Source: a virus
Virus record (IMG/VR): IMGVR_UViG_3300025010_000080
Span: 1-51,826 of that record
Reading direction: 5' to 3' (one strand)
DNA length: 51,826 bases
The first letter of the stretch is position 1, and every line of letters begins with the position of its first letter. Below are positions 45,801-51,826 of this stretch, piece after piece. Both the position numbers and the translations under genes were made by a program. Below the pieces are notes generated by a model. The model was not told the origin of the DNA and did not search any database. It worked only from the letters and a program-made list of their open reading frames with translations.

Positions 45801-46343
45801 ATGGCTGTTAAAAATAATATTGTAATTGAAAATGCCCGTATTGGATTTCGTAACTTCTCAGGTAAAGAAGGACAGTTCAATCCAGCAGGTCGGAGAAATT
45901 TCTGCGTATTTATTGAAAGTGACCTAGCCAATCGTCTTGAAGAGGATGGATGGAACATACGTTGGCTCGAACCAAAAGATGATCATTCCGAAAGACAAGC
46001 GTACTTACAAGTAGCCGTTAGTTACGCCAATATACCACCAAAGATTACAATGGTTTCAAGTAGAGGAAAAAATCTTCTTGATGACAGTTCCATTAACATA
46101 CTAGATTGGGCCGAAATTCAAGAAGTTGATGTAGCCATTCGCCCATACAACTGGTCTATGCATGAGGGGACCAAGAATGCTAAGAGTGGTGTTAAAGCCT
46201 ATGTTAAAACGATGCGTGTGGTTATAGTCGAGGATGAGTTTGAACATAAATATGTCAACTCCCCGGACAGTGCCGCCGCATCAATAGGTGGTTGTGGTAA
46301 CTGTGAAGCTTGTGACGGTAGTTGTAAGCATCATGACGATTGA
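45801..46343 (+). CDS. Probable single-stranded DNA-binding protein (phage replication)
   Basis: A 180-residue protein with GAAAGGGG before ATG 45801. NNIVIENARIGFRNFSGKEG, NPAGRRNFCVFI and DDSSINILDWAEIQEVDVAIRPYNW are strongly conserved in a phage family placed with replication genes. The beta-rich core fits an OB-fold. The end is acidic (HHDD) as in SSB proteins, with a cysteine cluster (CGNCEACDGSC) before it. It overlaps the helicase start. I recognise the family; the ssDNA-binding role is inferred. Confidence 0.6.
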   Translation: MAVKNNIVIENARIGFRNFSGKEGQFNPAGRRNFCVFIESDLANRLEEDGWNIRWLEPKDDHSERQAYLQVAVSYANIPPKITMVSSRGKNLLDDSSINILDWAEIQEVDVAIRPYNWSMHEGTKNAKSGVKAYVKTMRVVIVEDEFEHKYVNSPDSAAASIGGCGNCEACDGSCKHHDD

Positions 46344-47556
46344 GTTAAGGGATTACCAAATTGACGCCATAGATAAACTACAGTCTGGCTCCATCCTGTG
46401 TGGTGGAGTCGGCTCCGGCAAATCACGGACCGCCTTAGTTTATTTTTTTGTTAAAGCTTGTGATGGTAGAATAAAGATCAACGGTAAAGGTCCCACAGTT
46501 GCGATGAAGAAACCAAAAGATCTTTATATTATTACAACAGCTAAGAAACGTGACTCCCTCGAATGGGATGGAGAATGCGCGCCGTTAATGCTTTCGCGAA
46601 AACCAGAGTTAAGTATTAATAATGTAAAAGTCACTATTGATTCATGGAACAACTTACCGAAATACGCTAGTGTCAAAAACTCATTCTTTATTTTTGACGA
46701 ACAGAGACTCATTGGTTCTGGAACTTGGGTGAAATCTTTTTTGAAAATCGCAAAAGTAAATCGTTGGATTCTATTAAGCGCTACTCCTGGAGATACATGG
46801 AGTGATTATATTCCGGTATTCCTGGCAAACGGTTTTTACAAGAATCGTACAGCGTTTCTCCAAGAACACGCAGTATATAATCGATTTACTAAATATCCAA
46901 AAATTGAGAAATTTATAGGCACTAAACAATTAACCAAACAACGCGATCAAATCACAATAATCATGCATTACGAGAAACAAACTACATCGATTACCGAAAC
47001 AGTAGTCGTACCGTTTGATAAAGAAATGTTTAATCAAGTCATGATTAAACGATGGAACATATTTGCAGATAGACCGGTTAAGGCTATTGGTGAATTATGT
47101 TATCTAATGCGTAAAGTTGTGAATAGTAATCCAGCTAGATTAGATGCCGTCAAGAAAATTATTAAAGAGCATCCTAAAGTAATTATATTTTACAACTTTG
47201 ATTACGAACTTGAAATGCTTAGAACTCTCGGATCATCTTTGTCAATTCCGTCTAATGAATGGAACGGCCACAAACACCAAGACGTACCAAAAGGAAAAAC
47301 CTGGATTTATCTAGTACAGTATTCTGCTGGGGCGGAGGGATGGAATTGTATTGAAACTGACACGACGATTTTCTATTCGCAGAATTACTCCTACAAAATA
47401 ATGGTTCAGGCAGCAGGTCGGATCGATCGTCTCAATACTCCATTTTCTAAATTATATTATTATCATCTCAGATCTAATTCTAGTATCGATTTATCAATAT
47501 CCAAAGCTATAAAAGCAAAGAAAGATTTCAATGCTTATCGTTTTATGAAGATGTAG
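46333..47556 (+). CDS. SF2 DEAD-like helicase
   Basis: A 407-residue helicase. Q-motif-like ELRDYQIDAI, Walker A GGVGSGKSRT with K30, motif II D122-E123-Q124-R125, motif III SAT (149-151) and motif VI QAAGRIDRLN (~359-368) are all present. It is a compact form with two RecA-like domains. It probably remodels forks or joint molecules with the polymerase and SSB. The start ATG 46333 overlaps the previous gene by 11 bases; the longer frame to 46288 lies inside that gene. Confidence 0.85.
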   Translation: MTIELRDYQIDAIDKLQSGSILCGGVGSGKSRTALVYFFVKACDGRIKINGKGPTVAMKKPKDLYIITTAKKRDSLEWDGECAPLMLSRKPELSINNVKVTIDSWNNLPKYASVKNSFFIFDEQRLIGSGTWVKSFLKIAKVNRWILLSATPGDTWSDYIPVFLANGFYKNRTAFLQEHAVYNRFTKYPKIEKFIGTKQLTKQRDQITIIMHYEKQTTSITETVVVPFDKEMFNQVMIKRWNIFADRPVKAIGELCYLMRKVVNSNPARLDAVKKIIKEHPKVIIFYNFDYELEMLRTLGSSLSIPSNEWNGHKHQDVPKGKTWIYLVQYSAGAEGWNCIETDTTIFYSQNYSYKIMVQAAGRIDRLNTPFSKLYYYHLRSNSSIDLSISKAIKAKKDFNAYRFMKM

Positions 47557-47560
47557 CCAC

Positions 47561-47585
47561 TCGCGCGAACAACATATGCTATAAT
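47561..47585 (+). promoter_or_regulatory. Island-type promoter 23
   Basis: Variant box TCGCGCGAACAACA, five bases, TATAAT, then AGGGAG instead of GAAA. It precedes the tRNA-like RNA. Confidence 0.75.
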
Positions 47586-47689
47586 AGGGAGATAGCTCAA
47601 TGGTAACTAGAGTTCTGAAAAGAATTGACGGAGCGTTATTGGGGAGAGCAACCGAGAGGTATGTTGTAGGTTCGAATCCTACTCTCTTT
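47586..47689 (+). ncRNA. tRNA-like RNA lacking a canonical anticodon arm
   Basis: The 3' part has a textbook T arm, GTAGG-TTCGAAT-CCTAC (47666-47682), followed by TCTCTTT, which can pair with AGGGAGA at 47586-47592 with G-U pairs. The 5' part reads TAGCTCAATGGTA like a D arm. Its partner GAGC lies 40 bases later (47646-47649). Then ACC-GAGA-GGT with a GNRA loop stands where a 17-base anticodon arm should be. The total of 104 bases and these gaps rule out an ordinary tRNA. The expected start of transcription (~47592) would remove the 5' acceptor strand. TTTTTT after the T arm would terminate transcription. Confidence 0.5.
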
Positions 47690-47695
47690 TTTACC

Positions 47696-47720
47696 TCGCG
47701 TGAAAAACATATGCTATAAT
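47696..47720 (+). promoter_or_regulatory. Island-type promoter 24
   Basis: Variant box TCGCGTGAAAAACA, five bases, TATAAT, then AGAGG. It starts seven bases after the tRNA-like RNA. Confidence 0.75.
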
Positions 47721-47747
47721 AGAGGAGATATGCCTCTTTTTATTTTT
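47721..47747 (+). terminator. Hairpin terminator directly at the start of transcript 24
   Basis: AGAGG (47721-47725), loop AGATATG and CCTCT (47733-47737) with TTTTATTTTT after. It lies at or just after +1, so it would give a very short RNA or attenuate expression of the nuclease genes downstream. Confidence 0.7.
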
Positions 47748-47767
47748 CTGTGTATAGGCGGTGACCC

Positions 47768-48085
47768 ATGTTAGAAAGTGCATTTCAGGCCACTCTCATT
47801 AAAGAACTTGAAACGTTGTTTGTTGGTTGTGTAATTTTAAAAAATGATGCTAACTACATTCAAGGGTTTCCTGATTTATTAATTTTATATAAAGATCATT
47901 GGGCTGTCTTAGAATGCAAGCAAAACGCAAAATCTAAATTTCAACCAAACCAAGAATACTATCTCGAATTACTTGACGGTATGTCATATGCAAGCGTTAT
48001 TTATCCAGAAATAAAAGAGGAGGTATTACATGAACTTCAAAAAGCATTTGGACATCGACGGACAACACGCATTCCTAAGCGCTAG
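47768..48085 (+). CDS. VRR-NUC-type nuclease
   Basis: A 105-residue PD-(D/E)XK nuclease with GFPDLLILYKDHWAVLECKQ: D36 and E49-C-K51 form the active site, and the small size is normal for phage VRR-NUC proteins, which act on branched DNA. GGCGGTGA precedes ATG 47768. Its last 56 bases overlap the next nuclease gene in another frame, so the two are tightly coupled. Confidence 0.8.
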   Translation: MLESAFQATLIKELETLFVGCVILKNDANYIQGFPDLLILYKDHWAVLECKQNAKSKFQPNQEYYLELLDGMSYASVIYPEIKEEVLHELQKAFGHRRTTRIPKR

Positions 48086-48584
48086 TAAATACCACTGGGT
48101 AAATTATGATACTGAGAAACTTGCTATGTCGTACTCAAAATATTTGGCGGCACAACGAGGAACTCGACTTCATGAATTTGCACACGAATGTATACAACTC
48201 GGTATCAAACTTCCTAAAACCAAGAAGACTCTAAACCTTTATATCAATGACGCTATCGGCTACAAAATGACAACGGAACAAATATTATATTATTCTGAAA
48301 ATTGTTTTGGAACTGCTGATGCTATAGCGTTTCGTCAAAACATTCTTAGGATTCATGATCTCAAGAATGGTTCTACACCAGCGTCATTTCGTCAGCTCGA
48401 AATCTATGCTGCTTTATTTTGTCTAGAGTATAACATAAAACCGGAGACAATAACTATAGAGCTTAGACTTTATCAATTAGATGAGATACTAATTCATGAG
48501 CCACTGCCTGAAGACATTCTCTACATAATGGATAAAATCATAATGTTTGATAAGCAGCTAGATAAAATTAAGATGGGAGAATGA
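48030..48584 (+). CDS. PD-(D/E)XK nuclease, Cas4/RecB-like
   Basis: A 184-residue protein from ATG 48030 with AGAGGAGG upstream. H48 (GTRLHEFAH), D97 (GTADAIAF), D110-L-K112 (IHDLKNG) and Q122/Y126 (RQLEIYA) fit the RecB-type nuclease motif series. No cysteine cluster for an iron-sulphur site is seen, so it is RecB-like rather than true Cas4. It may process DNA ends during phage recombination or packaging. Confidence 0.75.
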   Translation: MNFKKHLDIDGQHAFLSASKYHWVNYDTEKLAMSYSKYLAAQRGTRLHEFAHECIQLGIKLPKTKKTLNLYINDAIGYKMTTEQILYYSENCFGTADAIAFRQNILRIHDLKNGSTPASFRQLEIYAALFCLEYNIKPETITIELRLYQLDEILIHEPLPEDILYIMDKIIMFDKQLDKIKMGE

Positions 48585-48586
48585 CC

Positions 48587-51508
48587 ATGCCTAATGAGAT
48601 ATTGCATTATGGGACCCCCCACCATTCGGGCCGATATCCATGGGGATCTGGAGATGACCCTCAACAGAGGAATAAAAGTTTTCTTGGATATGTCGACGAT
48701 CTAAAAAAGAAAGGCGTTAGTGATGTTGATATATGTAAAGGTCTTGGTATAACTACTCAACAGCTTCGAGCTAGAAAGTCAATAGCTAAATCCGAATTAC
48801 GTAAAGCGGATGTCGCACAAGCAATCAAACTAAGAGATAAAGGTTATTCTAATGTGGCTGCTGGAAAACGTATGGGTATTAACGAATCGTCTTTTAGAGC
48901 GTTACTTGATAAAGCAATTCAAGAGCGTTCAACCATAACCGAGTCAACGGCTAACATGCTTAAAGAAAATGTTGAAAAAAAAGGTTATATTGATGTTGGG
49001 GTTGGAACCGAAAGACATATAGGTATAAGTAGAACCAAATTAAAAACCTCAATTGAAATGTTAAAAGCGGAAGGCTATATCGTTAGTTACAATCAGGTAG
49101 AACAACTTGGAACTGGGAAAAAGACATCTGTAATGGTTTTATCTAAACCAGAAAAAGCTCAGACCAGAGCTATTTTTAAATTAAAAAATTCAGGATATTC
49201 TGATTCCGACATTGCTAAAGAACTTAATATTAGTGAATCGAAAGTTACTTCATCGATGAAAGAAGCATATTCAAAAGCGTATAAAAACACCGATAATATT
49301 AAAACGATTACAGATCATTCCGAAGATGGTGGTAGATCGTTTCTAGGCCTTGAACCTATACGAAGCGTTAATTCAAACAAGGTACATATCCGGTATAGGG
49401 AAGAAGGCGGCTCTGATAAAGATGGCGTAATCGAATTGAGAAAAGGTATTGAAGAGTTATCTTTAGGCAAATCTAAGTATGCACAAGTTCGTATCGGTGT
49501 CGATGGAACTCATTATATGAAAGGAATGGCTATGTATAGTGATGATGTTCCAAAAGGAGCTGACATCATATACAATACCAATAAACCAAAGGGTACCGAT
49601 CCAAAGAAAGTTTTTAAAGAAATGAAAGATGATCCCGATAATCCTTTTGGAGCAGTCGTTAGACAACAGCATCATATAACTGAAGACGGAAAGAAGAACC
49701 CTAATTCGTCTGATATGTTAGAGCTAAAACGGAATGGTTTATCATACGATCAAATAGCTAAAAAAATGAACTTATCGGAAGCACTTGTTAAATCTTGTAT
49801 TGGTGTAAAAGCATTAAATATTGTCAACGAAGAAGGCGAATGGCAAGAAAAATGGTCTAAAAGTTTATCTTCACAAATGTTATCGAAACAAACGCCAAGC
49901 CTTGCGAAGAGACAATTAGGATTAACTTATGCTGCCAAAAAAGAAGAATTCGATGAGATCGTAGCATTAAACAACCCTGTAGTTAAAAAGAGACTTTTTG
50001 ATTCGTTCGCCGATGATTGTGATTCAGCGGCCGTTCATCTGAAAGCGGCAGCACTCCCTAGAGAAGGTTGGCATGTTATTCTACCGTTTCCTGGAATGAA
50101 GGAAAATGAAATATTTGCGCCTAATTACGACAATGGCGAACGAGTGGTTCTTATTAGATATCCGCATGGTGGAATATTCGAGATCCCAGAATTAGTAGTC
50201 AATAATAGGTATGCGCCAGCTAAGAATTCAATTGGGCAAGCAAAGGATGCCGTTGGGATTAATCATAAAGTAGCAGAGAGATTATCTGGGGCAGACTTTG
50301 ACGGAGACACAGTACTTGTTATACCGAACCCTCCAAGTGTTGGTATTAAAACTAAATCGCCATTAAAAGGTCTTAAAGACTTCGATCCTAAAATTAGCTA
50401 TAAACCTTATGATGGTATGAGAACTATCGATGGTGGAACATATAACGAGAAGACTGGTAAAGTTGACTATGGTGGGAAACGTCCAATAACCCGAACAATG
50501 CAATTAAAAATGGGAGATGTGTCAAATCTAATAACCGACATGACCATTAGAGGGGCAAATGATGACGACGTAGCTGCCGCTGTAAGACATTCAATGGTCA
50601 TCATCGATTCAACGAAACATAGTCTTAACTACACGCAATCTTATAAAGATAACGGGATCGCTAAGCTTAAAGAGCGATATCAAGGTTCTAAAAGTAGTGG
50701 GGCGTCTACTCTTATTTCTAAAGCGTCTTCGGAAACATCGGTTGGTTTTAGAAAGTTAAAAACCAACACTAAGAAGATGACTCCGGAAGAATTAGCTCGA
50801 TACAACTCTGGTGAAAAAGTTTATTCGTACACAGATGAAACCTATACTAATAAGAAAGGTAAAGCGGTGTCCCGTAAAACGGCATCTAAGAAGATGGCCG
50901 AGGTAAGTGACGCGTTTACCCTATCTTCCGGGACAAGAATGGAAACCGTATATGCTACTCATGCAAATAGTTTAAAAGCTCTTGCTAATACGGCCAGGAA
51001 AGAATCGTTAAGTACTAGACCTATCGCTTACTCCCCTTCGGCTAAGAAAGCTTATGCTCCTGAAGTAGCATCGTTAACTGCGCATTTAAACATAGCGCTA
51101 AAGAATGCGCCATTAGAAAGACAGGCCCAGATATTAGCTAACACTGTGGTTTCGGCTAAACGAGCGGCGAATCCTGATATGGATTCCTCTGATATTAAAA
51201 AGATTAAAGGTCAAGCTCTTGCTGAAGCTAGAACCAGGGTTGGTGCAAAGAAACAACGTATTGAAATCACAGACCGAGAGTGGGAAGCTATTCAATCAGG
51301 AGCAGTTAGCACTAATACTTTAGCTCAGATTCTAAGTAATACTGACCTAAACAAAGTTAAACAATTAGCTACGCCTAGAACTAGCTCTTCGTTGACTAAA
51401 GCCAAACAAGCAAAGGCTGAGCTAATGCTTGCTGCTGGTTACACTCAAGCCGAAATTGCCAATCATCTTGGTGTATCTGCATCGACAATATCTAAACTAA
51501 TACAATGA
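48587..51508 (+). CDS. YonO-like single-subunit RNA polymerase with several helix-turn-helix segments
   Basis: A 973-residue protein from ATG 48587, eight bases after GGGAG; ATG 48581 is too close. Residues 570-574 are DFDGD within ERLSGADFDGDTVLVIPN, the metal-binding signature of double-psi beta-barrel RNA polymerases, in the form seen in YonO of phage SPbeta. RYPHGGIFEIPEL and DAVGIN upstream match that family. Helix-turn-helix segments lie near 37-67, 78-109, 195-225, 376-405 and at the very C-terminus (~944-973, GYTQAEIANHLGVSASTISKL). It may transcribe part of the phage genome. The catalytic motif is visible; promoter choice and the use of the HTH segments are inference. Confidence 0.75.
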   Translation: MPNEILHYGTPHHSGRYPWGSGDDPQQRNKSFLGYVDDLKKKGVSDVDICKGLGITTQQLRARKSIAKSELRKADVAQAIKLRDKGYSNVAAGKRMGINESSFRALLDKAIQERSTITESTANMLKENVEKKGYIDVGVGTERHIGISRTKLKTSIEMLKAEGYIVSYNQVEQLGTGKKTSVMVLSKPEKAQTRAIFKLKNSGYSDSDIAKELNISESKVTSSMKEAYSKAYKNTDNIKTITDHSEDGGRSFLGLEPIRSVNSNKVHIRYREEGGSDKDGVIELRKGIEELSLGKSKYAQVRIGVDGTHYMKGMAMYSDDVPKGADIIYNTNKPKGTDPKKVFKEMKDDPDNPFGAVVRQQHHITEDGKKNPNSSDMLELKRNGLSYDQIAKKMNLSEALVKSCIGVKALNIVNEEGEWQEKWSKSLSSQMLSKQTPSLAKRQLGLTYAAKKEEFDEIVALNNPVVKKRLFDSFADDCDSAAVHLKAAALPREGWHVILPFPGMKENEIFAPNYDNGERVVLIRYPHGGIFEIPELVVNNRYAPAKNSIGQAKDAVGINHKVAERLSGADFDGDTVLVIPNPPSVGIKTKSPLKGLKDFDPKISYKPYDGMRTIDGGTYNEKTGKVDYGGKRPITRTMQLKMGDVSNLITDMTIRGANDDDVAAAVRHSMVIIDSTKHSLNYTQSYKDNGIAKLKERYQGSKSSGASTLISKASSETSVGFRKLKTNTKKMTPEELARYNSGEKVYSYTDETYTNKKGKAVSRKTASKKMAEVSDAFTLSSGTRMETVYATHANSLKALANTARKESLSTRPIAYSPSAKKAYAPEVASLTAHLNIALKNAPLERQAQILANTVVSAKRAANPDMDSSDIKKIKGQALAEARTRVGAKKQRIEITDREWEAIQSGAVSTNTLAQILSNTDLNKVKQLATPRTSSSLTKAKQAKAELMLAAGYTQAEIANHLGVSASTISKLIQ

Positions 51509-51527
51509 GTACGAAAGGATAAACATT

Positions 51528-51767
51528 ATGAATCAATCCATGTTAACAACTATTGATAATCCATTTGATCCATTCACGCAGTTTGATGAATGGATGGCGT
51601 TTGATGAAGATAAAGGTTATCATTCAAGTGCGTATCTCGCTAGAATAGTGAAGTCGTCAGACGATTTAAGTGAAGCTGATCAGGACATTGCTATCGAGTT
51701 AGCTATTGACGAAATCGTTGAGCTCAACATTCTTGGTATATACAAAAAAGTAACAATGGATCAGTAA
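51528..51767 (+). CDS. Small conserved phage protein of unknown function
   Basis: A 79-residue acidic protein with GAAAGGAT before ATG 51528. DNPFDPFTQFDEWMAFDEDKG, AYLARI and DQDIAIELAIDEIVELNILG form a pattern I know from many Firmicutes phages just before the packaging genes. Function is unknown to me; position suggests a link to late regulation or packaging. Confidence 0.7.
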   Translation: MNQSMLTTIDNPFDPFTQFDEWMAFDEDKGYHSSAYLARIVKSSDDLSEADQDIAIELAIDEIVELNILGIYKKVTMDQ

Positions 51768-51784
51768 AACTATTATGTTGTTAG

Positions 51785-51826
51785 ATATAGGGGGGGTCTC
51801 TCGCAAAACCTACCCCCTCCCCATAT
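51785..51826 (+). other. G-run/C-run dyad at the right edge, possible cos or packaging signal
   Basis: ATATA followed by seven G (51790-51796) faces CCCCC-T-CCCC-ATAT (51813-51826) across a 16-base spacer beginning TCTCTCGC. Similar G/C-run sequences occur near the packaging genes of Firmicutes cos phages. The window ends here, so neither cos nor a terminator can be confirmed. Confidence 0.35.

Noticed and set aside
47586-47689. Ordinary tRNA gene
   Set aside because: The length of 104 bases, the 40-base gap inside the D region and the lack of any five-pair, seven-base anticodon arm rule this out, although the T arm is perfect. A GAA (Phe-like) loop at 47614-47620 has no acceptable stem.
47600-47719. 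39-codon ORF starting in the tRNA-like RNA
   Set aside because: It has a plausible ribosome site, but it runs through the T arm, the T-tract and promoter 24, and ends inside a -10 hexamer. The RNA features explain the region better.

Overview
The window is most of the genome of a long-tailed siphovirus that infects a low-GC Gram-positive bacterium (Bacillota). The host inference rests on AT-rich DNA, strong AAGGAGG-type ribosome sites, TTG and GTG starts, a BppU-like baseplate gene, an LLH-family holin and an Amidase_3 endolysin. The species cannot be fixed from the sequence. The window opens inside the capsid gene and closes just before where an HNH/terminase/portal block would be expected, so roughly the terminase-portal-protease segment is missing.

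Layout: (1) 1-20970, + strand, virion genes: capsid, neck, tail tube, a Tad1-like anti-Thoeris protein, tail assembly chaperones, a 1919-residue tape measure, Dit, Tal, baseplate/receptor-binding proteins and a beta-helix tailspike. (2) 21034-22292, - strand: a tyrosine recombinase and a ribbon-helix-helix regulator with a palindromic operator, inserted between tail genes. (3) 22333-24630: one more putative virion protein and the lysis genes. (4) 24640-35750: an island of very small, mostly one-helix membrane proteins. Nearly every gene there has its own promoter and its own terminator, and the stop codon often lies in the terminator loop. A nucleotide-metabolism block (DUF4406, DUF5664, dCMP deaminase, a ThyX-like protein), zinc ribbons and structured non-coding RNAs are embedded here. 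(5) 35774-41097: conserved phage proteins without known function, including two DUF6353 paralogues. (6) 41094-51767: an iteron-rich putative origin, one polypeptide carrying SF3 helicase, AEP-type primase and family-B polymerase motifs, a putative ssDNA-binding protein, an SF2 helicase, a tRNA-like RNA, two PD-(D/E)XK nucleases, a YonO-like single-subunit RNA polymerase with several helix-turn-helix segments, and a small conserved protein.

The most striking feature is a family of 24 promoters with fixed geometry: a 14-bp box TCGCGTARRWTACA centred near -25, five bases, then TATAAT. The usual -35 hexamer is absent in most copies. This resembles the layout of T4 middle promoters (activator box plus intact -10) and suggests a phage or host factor that switches on the whole island together. 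Three copies with the box form TCGCAGGATTTACA each drive a structured or empty leader rather than an immediate gene. The stop-in-loop terminators and the operons that can only be reached by reading through such terminators suggest that translation and transcription termination are coupled.

Functional names below come from recognising motifs and protein families by eye. No database search was possible, and positions of starts are judged from ribosome-binding sites.
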